The notes below the pieces were generated by a model, which had not been told where the DNA came from, did no database searches, and saw only the letters and a program-made list of their open reading frames with translations. Shown here one piece after another: positions 47,600 through 59,445 of a DNA stretch of 64,000 nucleotides. The translations under genes and the position numbers were made by a program. The number at the start of each line of letters is the position of its first letter. Position 1 is the first letter of the stretch. Source of the DNA: Holothuria scabra (lineage: Eukaryota > Echinodermata > Holothuroidea > Aspidochirotida > Holothuriidae); assembly GCA_037179385.1 (NCBI GenBank), contig CM074187.1, forward strand, positions 13,951,450 through 14,015,449, written 5' to 3'.

Positions 47600-49720
47600 T
47601 AGTTTCTGGAACATTGCTGGGGTTAAGTGACGATCAGTTGGTAATTTAGGAACGGCGGAGACTGGGAGAGGGTGCTGGGGACTTTAACCCCCCTCCACTT
47701 TTTCTGCCGTAGGCATTCTGGGCCACCTTACATTGCTATAATATTGTTGTACATATAAGGTCGCTTCGGTGTTTAACCCCCATTTCAAAATTCGCTCCGC
47801 GGCCCCTCTAAGTACTCTATTACGCAGACAATATGTTCCTAACCAACCTGTATGAGCTAGATAAAGTTATTGTAGTAACTAAGGCATTGCTAAATAATGA
47901 AGGAATACACCAGGCTCAATTTCCCGGCTTGTATTATCCCAGGGGTACAGGTATCCCTTTTAGCTACACCTTCACCTTCCCATAAATGTGACCATCATGG
48001 GGGCAAGATGAAGTCCATCACTGTCAGGTTTTACCATCGAGGCCACTGCATTGCGCGACTCGGCATTTTGACGTCCAGGAGTCCAACTGTACAATAATTT
48101 GTCAAGTCGTCGTACAGATACCTCAACTACTGCGCACGATCAGAAACCCCCTTTCTACCAGGTTGAAAATTTTAACGTCACTGGCACAACCTCTACAGCC
48201 TTTGAGTTATACATTGTATGCAAAGAATTGCACAATACATATGCTTTCCTCTTCGGGTCCCAGCATAAAACAATACTAGCTAGTTGCATGTTTCGTATAA
48301 CTCTTCCGACATTGAATGATTCACAACCGAGTGTAATTTAAACACACGCTACATTTATAGACAACTTTGACAGAAAGTCGCAAACTTGGTAATCTCGTAA
48401 AAACGAAACCAATCTAATTTTTATTTACTTCTACGTTCGAATACTGATATAAAAAGTCGCAGTTTCCAAGGGTGTGTTTGTACCTCACCTTCAAGGAATA
48501 ACTCCTATCAGGAAAAGTCCTATCTAGCAAAGTTATTTTTTCACTAATGACATCAGCTGTTCGGAAACACTAAAGCACTTGTCTGCTTAAAAACCTTTTC
48601 CCTACACAAACAAATTCCCGGCAGTTTCATCACAATAATTATGAAAAAACATTGAATACCCCCACGAAGTTGTAAAATGATCTGCCTCCAAACAATAAGA
48701 TATTTTCTTTTCATTTGTAAATGTATCGAAAAATTCCTCTGGGCTGAATTTAGGCAAAATTCGTGGAAGATACATTTGAAGTAATCAAAGCAGAGGAAAA
48801 GGCTGTGTCCATGGAAGCTTCTAATTATAATAGTATCCAACTTCTTCTGTAATTTCTCTTATTTTGTGAAATTGTGTTATACATTTTTACACCAAAGTTG
48901 CCTTGAAATAAAAAGGAAGGGTTGCGTTAAATTCATTACACCATCTGAACTGGAGTCCCAATGTATATTTTACCATACAGAATACTCTCTCTATGTCTCT
49001 TTGTTCAGTTCCATAATACTTGTATGTTTCCTTTTCATTACTCCCTTGCCGCAGGGTGTATGGATGTCAGTTAATTTTCCTTTGCACTTCCATTGAATTC
49101 CAATTACGTTCAAAAATTAATAAGAGGAAGGATGACTGAAAATAATACAAAAATGCATTTTTTTTTAATTCTTAGAATTACATCAGTAGGAAGATGCGCG
49201 TTTTCCATAGTTAATATTTCACGAGATATGCATGATTGCATAATTTTGTAGGAAATGAGGTGACACTACCTTCTTAAGCTAAATCAGAGAAAACCAATTT
49301 TCCTTCAGTTCTACAGTAAATTTGTTTTTCGAGGAACGTGGTACTTGATAGTTATCAATCATCATGGAATGAAATTAAAAGGTAATATCACTTATTCTAT
49401 AAAGTGATAAACATTTTAGAGCAACGACCGAAGCCTTGTCCTTGGACCACAAATGTCAAGCGGTATTTTGTCTTTCGGGATTTCTACTAAATTACTCTTG
49501 ACAGTCTGACAGTCGGACGAAGTTAGTTAAGTCAGAGGACTTCATTATCAAAAAAGCACTCCCTGCTGTGTATTCTTTTTAGTTGGAGGGGAAGCAGATG
49601 GTACTAAAGTGGAGCCAACATTTTGAACATTCCATTTCATACTGGTTATTACATAGTTAACATATACTTAGTGATACATTAGTGATACATTGCTTAATAC
49701 GATACGGACGTCTGGTGATA
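47600..49720. other. No gene seen; GC-rich patch at 47650-47830
   Basis: The patch contains aacccccctccac and cgctccgcggcccctctaag and looks like part of an old repeat. The remainder is ordinary AT-rich sequence with a short direct repeat (ttagtgatacatt, twice) at about 49670-49690. Confidence 0.35.
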
Positions 49721-49724
49721 CAAG

Positions 49725-49894
49725 CCATTGGCGTACGGGGGAAATTTACTATAAAGGGTCAAGAACATTTTTTTGTCCGAATAATTTCACTGTTTATCAT
49801 GTTTTGCCCATGATTTGCCGGAATAGGCCAACTTTTTTGCTCAAATTGGGAGGGTGAGTGCCACCCACCTGCACACCCGCCTCGTACACCTATG
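49725..49894. mobile_element. Short CCAnTGGCGTA-ended element with target duplication
   Basis: It begins ccattggcgtacgggg and ends gcctcgtacacctatg, an inverted repeat matching that of the 1.6-kb composite element at 16740-18367. The flanks are gatacaag and gatacagc, giving a 6-bp (perhaps longer) target duplication. The interior keeps ttttttgtccgaataattt and tgccggaataggccaa but not the tandem arrays, so this is an internally deleted relative. Confidence 0.65.
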
Positions 49895-49978
49895 GATACA
49901 GCAAAAAAGTGCCGGAACTATGTGGGAATATTTTCGGCATAGGTCACATCTTTTGCATCTAATGAAAATCCGGCCGGT

Positions 49979-50117
49979 GTGCACCATTTATCAAGAAGTT
50001 TCTTGATTGGCTGTAGTCACTGTGTTGTATCGGTTGTATTCTTTGTTATGGTTATGGATTAGGTTAGAGATTAGCACTATCGCTGCCAGTTATTAAGTTT
50101 CTTGTTAAAAAGTGCGC
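49979..50117 (+). mobile_element. 140-bp element with GCGCACTGTTTAAC ends, copy 3
   Basis: The left end is decayed (gtgcaccatttatcaag); the right end is ttgttaaaaagtgcgc. The interior (cttgattggctgtagtcact, gttgtatcggttgtattctt, gattaggttagagattag, tgccagttattaag) aligns well with the copy at 60200-60340. Confidence 0.65.
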
Positions 50118-50309
50118 ATATATATGCCAGAAAAATTCAGAAAAGGGAAAATCTGTTGACGAACCTCTAATCTTTAAATTAGATGGTTTCACTGATCTTT
50201 TCAACTTTTTGTTTTTTCTTTCCGTTGGTATGATGGGATCTCTCTGAACAGGGGACTGGAAGAGAGCTCCCTTCTCTTAAGATGGAAAAGTGGAAAGTAA
50301 CTTAATTTC

Positions 50310-50601
50310 TCTCTTCAGTTTTGGAAGGATTGTTTGTCAACACTCCATCATTAACTATCCTCTCGAACAATAATTCTGTTTTTTTAAGGGGTGTCAACAC
50401 TCACAAGCTCCTGGGAGCTTTTTGTTGCTACTCCTCAGTCTCTTACCTTGTTTTGTTAAGTAATTATTTTATGGTGTGTTTAAGCATGATAATCCTTACA
50501 AACTGTAATTTCGTTACCTTTACCACTCTCATAATGTTGTTATGTATTTTATATTATGGTAAGAGACTGGAATAAAGTCATACTGAACTGAACTGAACTG
50601 A
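50310..50601 (+). mobile_element. LINE 3' end with (ACTGA) tail
   Basis: The sequence ends ttatattatggtaagagact, then ggaataaagtcatactgaac, then two further tgaac units, the same 3' end as the reversed fragment at 37062-37131. The upstream part is open for 84 codons but shows no reverse-transcriptase motif, so it is probably 3' untranslated LINE sequence. The 5' limit is uncertain. Confidence 0.55.
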
Positions 50602-50869
50602 TTTGGGAAGGGGGTTGTCGGGATAAGCTGTGCAGTCTCAAATGTTTAAATGTCAAAAATAGCGTAGTACCGACTGCTGGCAGCGTAAAGCCAGGGGAAG
50701 ATTTACCCGGAAGAAGAATCAGTTATCCTGTATTACTTGAACAATTCATGCAGGTTAAAGTGTAAACATTTTTCACCATCTTCTAACTGTTAGCAGTGTA
50801 CAGTCGCTTACAGAGCATTGCAGAAGGAGGGATGTGTCACTAAAAACACCTCCCTGGCAGAAGTCCCTT

Positions 50870-52150
50870 CTCTGCCCGAAAATTCAAACCTGTCCGAAAG
50901 ACTGCGGTTTGTAAGGTTGACGCTTAGCGTAACGAAAACAAAAACATGACCTCATAACAGCCGGCAAAAGTATCCTTATGTCTGTGAGCAGAATCTAAGC
51001 AGTCGTTACGTTGTAATTCTGCCCCAAAGAGTATCTAAATGCATTACCACTATCGTATGGCGCGGGACGTCAAATATTGAAATATGGCAATTCCTCAGAC
51101 AGTCATCCCCCCTGGCTTGTAAGCAGAAACAAACAGTTATAATTTTGTCCAACAATCCACCTAAGAGGAGTGCAATCTTCAATTAGCTCGGAACATACCC
51201 TGTGGGAAATTCTGAAAAATTGCAGTCTCTCAGATAGTCGGAAATGGTATTTCCCTGGCTTGTATGCAGAATTTCAGTAAGCAGCTATCATTCTGCCAGT
51301 GGACTCTCGTTTGCAATGAAATATTCAAGTTAATTAAAACCTAAAACAGTACAAAATGATCAGAAATTTTCCAAAGAATTCCATGGGTAGCCAAATTTGA
51401 TGTGAAGAAGTGACAAAATCATCAAATCATTGTCCCCCTTCTTGACAGCCGTCCAGGGTGGGGGAGAGGGGTATAAGTGAACAGATGTCAATAAGGAAAA
51501 CTGTATAGCACGTCACCGGTTGTTTTGATTATTTCCGGACAATCTTTTGAGTCCTGAATATACCTGGACACCCTCCCGTGTGTACGTGTGAACTGGCCAT
51601 TAAAAACGGCCCTAAACCTCTTTGCCACTGAATATCCTAACCAGTTTGTTCAAGGGCATAGAGCTTCGCTGCCTAAGGCAGTAAGGTTAAAATGAATTTT
51701 CCATAAGATGGCATAAGATTCCATACGATGTGTTGCAAATTGTGTATACTTTTGATATTTAACGAAAATTTTGCTTTGACTAAGTTATCCCTTTCTTTGT
51801 ATTGTTTTAAAGAGATAGTATATTCGCCCGTTACAGACATTTCAGACTAGGACGAAAGGCCGAGATATATTTAAGAGCTGTTTAAATGTGCGAAATTTTG
51901 TACTCTTAATTTTCCAAAAAATGTTACCCTGACAATAAGATACTGCTTATTTTTCGGACAAAAAGGATTCTGATATTCGGTCCGTTTCGTACTTTGTGTT
52001 TTGCAAGATTTGTGGTGCTCAGGAACGATTCTTTCCTGCTGCCCAATTGTGTCCCAAATTATCAAACATATTTAATTTTTAACAGAATTGCCACTCAGTG
52101 AATGTGATACTTTTATTTTTCGGGCATTTCAGTGTTTAAAATTCGAGTAC
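50870..52150. repeat. Family-7 tandem blocks without clear ends
   Basis: ctctgcccgaaaattc, cctcagacagtcatccc, ctctcagatagtcggaaatg and tggtatttccctggcttgta repeat at ~180-bp spacing, followed by blocks with aacgaaaattttgc, tgtgtcccaaat and tttttcgggcatttcagtg. The order (first block type, then second) is the same as in the composite element at 16740-18367. The matching right end may be the sequence at 53280-53460, beyond two younger insertions. Confidence 0.55.
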
Positions 52151-52238
52151 GCTTAAAGTTCCCTGTGTAATGTAAACGGTGGACATTAATACTTTGACAT
52201 TGATTTCCGAATGCAGCAGTGGGATGACTTATTTTCAC

Positions 52239-52625
52239 GGACTTCCTATACATGGACAGAGCCTACTGCTCGGTACATTGTCGCTACCGTACGTATGAGA
52301 AAAACGCACCAAAATGGCCGTCTGTTATGGTTTTGTATGAAAGCTTGGACTTGCTCAAGTATATTCCCATCATATTTTGCAGGAAAGTTGAAATATTTTC
52401 AAAATATGGCAAGTTAAGGTCAAAATCACTTCACGTATTGCAGGAATATGATATTGTTTCCCATTCAAGTTTAACTTTTGCTTTAAATATTACAGAGTCG
52501 TCGTCGAATCAGACGATTTATAGGTTCACGGCGGCCATCTTGGTGCGCCCTTTTTGTCTCAGTGGATAGCGACCAGCTACGGATAGGACGTACACGTTAC
52601 ATGCTCTGTCCATGTATATAAGTCC
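52239..52625 (+). mobile_element. ~385-bp element with 23-bp ends, copy 1
   Basis: The left end ggacttcctatacatggaca, then gagc, mirrors the right end gctctgtccatgtatataag, then tcc. Further in, gcaccaaaatggccgtc pairs with cggcggccatcttggtgcgc, and near the centre cgtcgtcgaatcagacgatt makes a third hairpin. No protein is encoded across it. The copy at 57139 shares all three stems. Confidence 0.85.
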
Positions 52626-52711
52626 GCGCTTATTTTAGTTTGCGGTTAACAATTAAGATACTGGATATCCACCTTCAGAAAAACTCTTGACGGTTACTTT
52701 GTTTGTCCACG

Positions 52712-52980
52712 TATAGACGAATCCGATTAGCGCTTGTTTTTAGTGACTGTAGGCCGCCATTAGTGGGGTCCATCAGCCTAAAATCGTCTTTATTTAGTGT
52801 ATACATGAATTTTAAACCCTCATAGTTAGTAAAATTGGAGAATTTGAGATACAAATTAGTTTACAACCATCCATGACAGGGGTGAGCAAGGAAATTGAAG
52901 GATTTAAGCTGCTAAAGGTGACGGACCCCAGTTATGGCCGACTGAAATTAGACCATCACTTGCTCTCCGGATTCGTGTTT
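52712..52980 (+). mobile_element. 260-bp inverted-repeat element with GACGAATCCG ends, copy 4
   Basis: It begins tatagacgaatccgattag and ends ctctccggattcgtgtttaa (right end mutated from tctata to tgttta). Internal blocks match the other copies. It sits less than 100 bases from the 385-bp element at 52239-52625, inside a larger field of family-7 repeats. Confidence 0.75.
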
Positions 52981-53279
52981 AATGTGACTAGAATAGGGTT
53001 CAGTGACTAAATTAGTTACCAAATGAATCTCGAATCATAAATATGGCTTCAGATTTAGAAAAGTTATGCGCAAAAATGAAATTAAAATTGAAATTTTCTA
53101 GACAAATCTGTCAAATTATTATTATTTGGGGACAAATAAATCACATAGGTACTTCATGTTCGAAAATTAACGAAAAAACGTGTTAATAATTACAAACGAG
53201 CATTATTTCTTAATATTTTCAGCAGTGAGGTACATCCCTATTGGGCTGTGAACACTTTATAGAAATCTCAAGGACAGTT

Positions 53280-53460
53280 TGTCAATTTCGGTTTTCTATT
53301 GTTAAAAAATCGGCCAAATCATTTCGCCCACTTTCAAGCGGGTGAATTTTCTAGTGTAGATTCTTCCCAAGAGCAGACAGATTTTCCAGATTCCTGCCCG
53401 AATTTCAGATTTCGCGAATTTTGGGCCCGTCTGCCTCCCGCCTCGTAGCCTATAGCAGTG
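53280..53460. repeat. Family-7 right-end-like sequence
   Basis: aaaaatcggccaaatcattt, gattttccagattcctgccc, gaatttcagatttcgcgaat and cctcgtagcctatagcag align with the last 130 bases of the composite element at 16740-18367 (attcctgccagaatttagat, then ttttgcc). Together with 50870-52150 it may be one element split by the insertions at 52239-52625 and 52712-52980. Confidence 0.45.
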
Positions 53461-53859
53461 TAAATGTTCCACTCTTATCCATAGTACAATAACCACCCCA
53501 TCCGTCTCCCCAAAACACCCTTTGCCATCAAATCCACGGACCCTTTGTACTTTTGTAATTACAAAACAAACAACCTCCAGTTTCGAAGCTTTCTGAGAAT
53601 GATTTAATGAAATCTTTAGACGCTGGGAACGAAATTTAACTTCAACATAAGCAGAAAAATTGTCTCCTTCAGAAGATACAAATTTTTTAAGTGTTGCAAA
53701 TTTTTCTTGGGATTTGATGCATCATGGGAAATCTGTGTTGTCATCGTGGCACATTAATTTTACATTTTTACATTCAATTTATTTACAACCATGAGGCCGC
53801 CGTAGGCAATATTAAGTTATACTGTTGGTTGTACTCTATGTATTTTGAAGGGTAATGCT

Positions 53860-54170
53860 AGATCTACAGGAAAAGATATTCAAACATTCCAACAGTATCA
53901 AATTTCAAGGACACACAGGGTGTGGCTTCTGTTCTATTCAGCCAGTCTAGAGCAGGACCACACATGTTTGCCCTTTAGAGGGCGTACTTGTCCATTTGGG
54001 ACGTTTAGCTCCTCAATGGAGCAGAACTCCTCCGGGAGTAATTTTTTGGTTTTCCCCCTTGGCTCTTCGCCAGAGAGTCAGGGGACTTTTAGAAAAAAGA
54101 CAAAATTTCAAGGACAAACAGGATGTTCAATTATAAAGAAAAACAAAAGGAATTTGAAGTAATGTGCGCA
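53860..54170 (+). repeat. Relative of the 98-bp tandem unit
   Basis: ttgtccatttgggacgttta, gctcctcaatggagcagaac, tcctccgggagtaatttt and cttcgccagagagtcagggg follow the same order as the unit at 25610-25790 and the array at 60623. A frame open for 105 codons across it is a by-product of the repeat. Confidence 0.5.
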
Positions 54171-54179
54171 CATTACATA

Positions 54180-55510
54180 ACTTCTTGTGGCTTTGTTAAA
54201 AAGCAGAGGTACTTTTTAACAAAATAACCAATCTTTAAAGTGAGATATCTTTAGTTAGGAGAATTGTATTGTGATAGGGTTTGAAGGACATCGTGTGGAA
54301 TATTTTTGTTTTTCTTACAAGACAGAGGAAAAAACCCACCAGAACATGCCTTTAAGAGCAGCCTACAGATGGCAAGTTTTAAGACACCTCTCTCTGTTTC
54401 AACTGATTAATCCCTCTGTTTGCGACTGTACACGCCCACAACCCCTATGAGCTGTTTTAATCATAAAAATGGCTGACCGTTTGCGCACAACTTTAATTTG
54501 CCGGCAAGGGGTATATAGGGCTGTGTTAGTAAGCATCCACCTTCCTTTAAATAAGTACTAAAACTTTGCACCCTAATGCTACACGAAATTTGAAAATATC
54601 TCACAGCTGCAGAGACTTTTGCCTGCTTGTCTCTTATAAAGAGTTCCTTGACCCAGCAAAACATAAAAATGTGACCTGTCTAATTTTGGTGCATTATCCT
54701 TTGGCAACACTGAAATGTCTAGCTCTAATGTTAATTTTTTACACCCTACATCTTCCTTCTGGGGTTTTTTCCTCTCCCAAAAGGGGCCCTGAAATGGGTC
54801 CAAAGGACCCAATGCCATCAGGGAAGCTCACTGTTTTCCCTATGCATCCCCAGTTTTGAATAAATCTCCTCCAATGTTTGTTACGAATCGTATGCAAGAA
54901 TGGTCAAGATTCATTTGCAAGAGCTAACATGTCAAAGCGATATAATTAATGTATACCTAGTGAACCCCGTTGACTCATGGCATCCTTTTCGAATAGGAAA
55001 TTTGCTTAAGTCACGGTGTTATTAAAGTACACCGAGGATGTATTCTCTCTTTTTATGATCTTTTCGTGCATGAGATAACACATGACAATCTCGTTTGGTA
55101 AAACCCTTTGCGGTACTCAAAACGTAACTCAACTCTCATCTGTCGAAGGAGATAGTAGAAGATTGCGGCGCCCCTTTGTGATTTAATTATTGAAACACAA
55201 CTGTGACTTTTCTTCGCGTCCTGCAATTATTATAAGGTTTATTCCTGTTTCAACAGATGAATAAACTGCACCCTGCAGTTCCGTTCATGTTTAGTAGTAT
55301 GTAAGGCTAGCCACTGTAGCTTGTGAAAAAAAATTGAACCGAGGCCATAAAAGAAAGCTGTAAAATAATATTTGTCCCGCTAATCCGCAACCACATATTT
55401 GTCCTCTCATCGCAGTAACTGTGCAAGCACAAGAAGACAGCCGTTTAAAAGTCGTTAAAATGCAGCTATTAAAATGACACCACAGTCTATCAGCAAAAGC
55501 CTAGAGAATT
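54180..55510. other. No gene or defined repeat seen
   Basis: Frames of 67-97 codons at 54461-54859 overlap on both strands without splice support. No similarity to other parts of the window. Confidence 0.35.
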
Positions 55511-55516
55511 TCTTTC

Positions 55517-55800
55517 GCTCTGTAATAGAGTAAAAGTGTGAAATCAGTCCATTAGAGTGTCAATCCGCTCTAAGCATAGTGCAATTCACTTTGCGAAGAA
55601 TGGAAATCACCCCAATAGGAGTGAAAGTTTACTCCTTAAACAGTGCCTACAATGGTTATTGTTTTAAAATTGTGATCCCTGTAGGCACTCCAGCAAGAGT
55701 GAAAATTCGCTCTTTTCGAGTCAATTCCACTCTTCACTATTCTCGGAGGATATTAACACTCTAATGGAGTGAATTCACACTTTCACTATTTTAGAGAGTG
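55517..55800. repeat. GAGTGA-rich palindromic repeat, copy 2
   Basis: The left arm (aatagagtaaaagtgtgaaa, then tcagtccattagagtgtcaa) is nearly the reverse complement of the right arm (taacactctaatggagtgaa, then ttcacactttcactatttta). In the centre, agtgcctaca (55642-55651) pairs with tgtaggcact (55680-55689). The whole 284 bases form one long imperfect hairpin. Confidence 0.75.
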
Positions 55801-56014
55801 AAAAATAAGTTCACTCTTTTTCTTTTAAAGTTCACTGACGTCACATCTGCTTGATGTAAGTTCACTTTTTATAGAAAATGTATAAGATCTTGAGAACAGA
55901 ACATAGGAAATCAATGACACTTTCGCCAGAATGCTAAGTCTATGGTCCCCATATGGTCCAAATATATCAATCATAAAGTTGGTTCTAGAATATTCTTTTA
56001 AATTGTGCGGACCA

Positions 56015-56080
56015 AGGCCCTTTTGTTAGTTGTGGCTCAGTGGCTTGCAGGTTATTTCTTCTCTATAACTGGGTAGGAAC
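56015..56080 (-). mobile_element. Possible small SINE remnant
   Basis: On the - strand the stretch ataacctgcaagccactgag, followed by ccacaactaac, resembles the conserved SINE body block that contains agccagtgagccacaac. It is short and lacks both head and tail. Confidence 0.3.
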
Positions 56081-57054
56081 GTGAACGTAAACATATCCAT
56101 CTCTTGATCCATACATCCCTCGTTCCCTTATGGAGTCATGATGAACGTGGCATACTTGCCTCATAAACGTACCGTATTATTCAGTTCTATTCTAATCCCT
56201 TACAACCTCCTCACGTATGTCAGTCTACACATGTACCTTATCTGCACATGAAAATCAGTCATGGGTAACTTTTTTCTTGTCTATAAGTTGTAAAAAGTCA
56301 AGTAAGAAAAGAAAAATCTGAAAAGATTTGAAATATTCCGTCTCCTTATACTTTAACGAATCTCTCAAACAATCTGAGACGTCATTCAAAGAGTCCGTCG
56401 CTCTTACAATAGTGGCAGCTGGCACAGATGCAACGCCACGTAGATACAGAATTATCTAGGATCGTGGCAATGGTCGATCCATAACAAGTATTCTGAATGA
56501 TCCAGTATTTACACTAAAGTTAATGATTTCAAATGTTTCGGGCAAATCTTTAAAAGCCCTCTGTTGTCAATTGCCCAGCCGGTGTTTTTCACTTTACAGC
56601 CGTCTTGTCGTGGTCACAATTAATAGCGCATTTCGTAGTGCGTAAACTTAATATGGCAGTATACACTTTTCCATTTGTCATTTGAAGGAGGAATACCACA
56701 AGGATAGTGGCGTGACTACGGAGTGAACAAGGGGACCGCCATTCTATTTGCCACCGTTACGAAATTTGATATGCACAGTTTCATATTGCGGTCAATTCCA
56801 AAATTGTGCTCCCCATATAAGAAAGAAAAACTTACAATGAATAGCCACGTAAAACAATTTAAAATGGAAAGTGCGATGGAAAGTGCGTAAGATATTCTAA
56901 TGCTGCAAACCTTTCCTTCCCTCAAGGAGTTGATGTTTTTTTTTAAATATTATCTAATATTTCGAATCAAGTGTGGCATTAATTATTGTTTTGTTGCACA
57001 TATCAAAAATGACGGTTGGTTCTATAATATTTATTACCGAGAAGACAAAAGGGC

Positions 57055-57076
57055 AAAAAAAAAAAAAAAAAAAAAT
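57055..57076. repeat. Poly-A tract
   Basis: About 20 consecutive A. No retroelement body was recognised before it on either strand, so it is listed only as a simple repeat. Confidence 0.8.
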
Positions 57077-57138
57077 TAGTCAGAAATAGAAGCTTTTGTA
57101 ATACTTTCCGATTGATGATGTCAAGGCGTCGATTCCAC

Positions 57139-57522
57139 GGACTTCCTATACATGGACAGAGCATACGGCGCGGTTCATTGTCGCTACCGTACGTATGAGG
57201 AAAAGCGCACCAAGATGGCCGTCTGCTAGGGTTGTGTGTGAAAGTTTGGACTTGCTCAAATCAATTCCCAGATTTTGCAAGAAAGTTGAAATATTTTTGA
57301 AATATGGCAAGGTAAGGTCAAAATCCCCTCACTTATTTCAAGAATATGATTTTTTGACCCATTCAAGTTTAACTTTTGCTTAAAATATTACAGAATCGTC
57401 GTCAAATCAGACGATTCAAGGTTCACGGCGGCCATCTCGGTGCGCCTTTTTTGTCCCAGCCGGTGGCGAACATCTACGGATAGGACGTATACGTTACATG
57501 CTGTGTCCATGTATATAAGTCC
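57139..57522 (+). mobile_element. ~385-bp element with 23-bp ends, copy 2
   Basis: Same ends as the copy at 52239 (ggacttcctatacatggaca at left, gtgtccatgtatataagtcc at right). The inner pair is gcgcaccaagatggccgtc and ggcggccatctcggtgcgc, and the central hairpin gaatcgtcgtcaaatcag then acgattc is perfect here. Immediately to its right is a separate small hairpin, aagggttgtctccaaccctt. Confidence 0.85.
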
Positions 57523-57599
57523 CTGGTCGATTCGTATTCAAAGGTCGGAGGGACTTTTCCCCACTTACAAATCGCCACTCTGAGGAGGGTCGGAGTTAA

Positions 57600-59215
57600 G
57601 GGTTGTCTCCAACCCTTTTAAAAAAGAATCAGTATTTTATTCTGTTTCAGTGGAAAATGGTGCTACATTTAGTTACTTCGTTTGTTATAGTTCACATTTG
57701 AACCTCAAACAATGTTTTCATTTGCTTTGCGAGTTTTGAAAAAGGTTAGAAAGTGTTCAGATGGCAAATGGCAGTTCATTTGGTTTTTAGATTTATTTTT
57801 TCCAATATAGGGCAATGTAGGGCCTGATCTGTTTTACATTATTTACACCTTTAACATTAAAGTTGAGACCCAGCCTTCATCTTCATGTTTCAATACAAAC
57901 TCAGAAATTGTGGTAGCTGTTGGTAATAATATAATCATACAAAAAGCACCGTATTTTGGCGGTGTTTGACACAAAAAGTATTACCCATTAATATGTGCGA
58001 AGATTCTTGGCTGATCAAAAAAATTGTTAAATATTGTTGGGCAAAACCATGTACTTCCAGGAATGCACAGGAACGTCTCAAACTATTCCATTTTGCTACT
58101 CGCAGTACCCTAAAATCACTATAACTTGTACCTGAGCTTTATTGTTTGTATCATGCAAGTATACGGACGATGTCATCACAGTTTTATTTCTCTTCATTTT
58201 TAAAGAGTAGGAAAACTTTTAAAAGGTTATCCGCCTTCCAAAACGAAACTAGTTCTCCCTCTCCATGATCCTGGCCATAGATAGGCTATCGAAAATACGG
58301 CATTTAATTCATTCAGGTTTTCTAACTAAATCTGATCAATTTCGACTTGACACGTTTCTCACAAATATGCTCCGACCATTAGGAAAGGACTGCATTTAGC
58401 ATTTACTCTCTATTTTAAATTCTTTGTTGGGTTTTTTTCGTGTTCTGTTATCCGTTCCTTGGCTGTTTAGCTTTTAACAACACTTTTTTCAAGACATGGG
58501 GCCTTTCACTGCAGGATATTTTTTCATAATTAAATGTAAAAAGAAATTTTCTTGAAAATAAATCAAATAAAATGAGTAGATGGATATCGGGCGATTACCC
58601 TTCATAATTAATGCAGAGCAAGTTGTTCAGCATTCCCGCCTTGCCCCAGTTCAATTTAAATTCATCGCAATATTTGATTTGATATTACTCATTTATTGTT
58701 CGCATCCCGGAAAGGGACTTCCAACCACGATGACACCATTTTAAATAAATAACGAAAAGCCTGAAGCATTTTTAACTAAGAAATGCTATATTTCACCAAT
58801 TAGATACAGAGTACTTAAAACTCGGAAATGTCTGAACGTTTTCTGACGCAGAATTTAAAACATGTCAACTGAAGGGAAGTTCTTTTACAATATTTTGAAA
58901 GGCTTGCATTGATATGGGAATAGCAGACCGATTTGCATTTGATTGATCCAATATCGCAGCAGTAATCAAATGAGCAGACCAATATTAACCCCTGCTGAAC
59001 GATAAACCTCTTCAATGCGTAAGCAGCTTTTAACAGTACCGCCAATGACAATTTCCCTAAAAGGAACTCTTACAACTTTTGGCCGTCGTTAAGAGAGTCA
59101 TCTTGCCTAAAGATATGGTATAATTACCCAGGCAAAAGACAAACGACTGACTTATAGGCCTCTCAAAACGTTACAGCTATCTACAATAACTAATAAATAA
59201 AGAGGTGGGTAAACT
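57600..59215. other. No gene or defined repeat seen
   Basis: AT-rich. A - strand frame at 58815-59051 encodes 78 residues with several cysteines but lacks splice or start support. Confidence 0.35.
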
Positions 59216-59257
59216 TCTCATTGTGGAATTTCCGTAAAAGAAAAAAGCAAGTCATTA

Positions 59258-59445
59258 TCCGTCGACGTCAGCTGCCGCTGACGCTATCGCTGTCGCCATC
59301 GTTAATCGTCATCGTCATCGTCGACGCCACCGTCACTGCTACCGCCATCTCCATCGCCATCGCAATCACAAAAGCCATCGCCATCACCATCGTCATCGCA
59401 ATCTTCATCTTCATCAACATAATCGTCATCATAATGATAATGCAT
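59258..59445. repeat. Imperfect trinucleotide/hexamer repeat (ATC, CATCGC)
   Basis: A long run of ATCGTC, CATCGC, CACCGTC and similar units. On the - strand it reads as Asp/Gly-rich low-complexity protein, but it has no stable unit or splice signals. Most likely a degenerate microsatellite. Confidence 0.8.

Noticed and set aside
58815..59051. Small cysteine-rich protein gene on the - strand
   Set aside because: Several cysteines in 78 residues drew attention, but there is no signal peptide, no acceptor, and spacing does not match a known cysteine framework.
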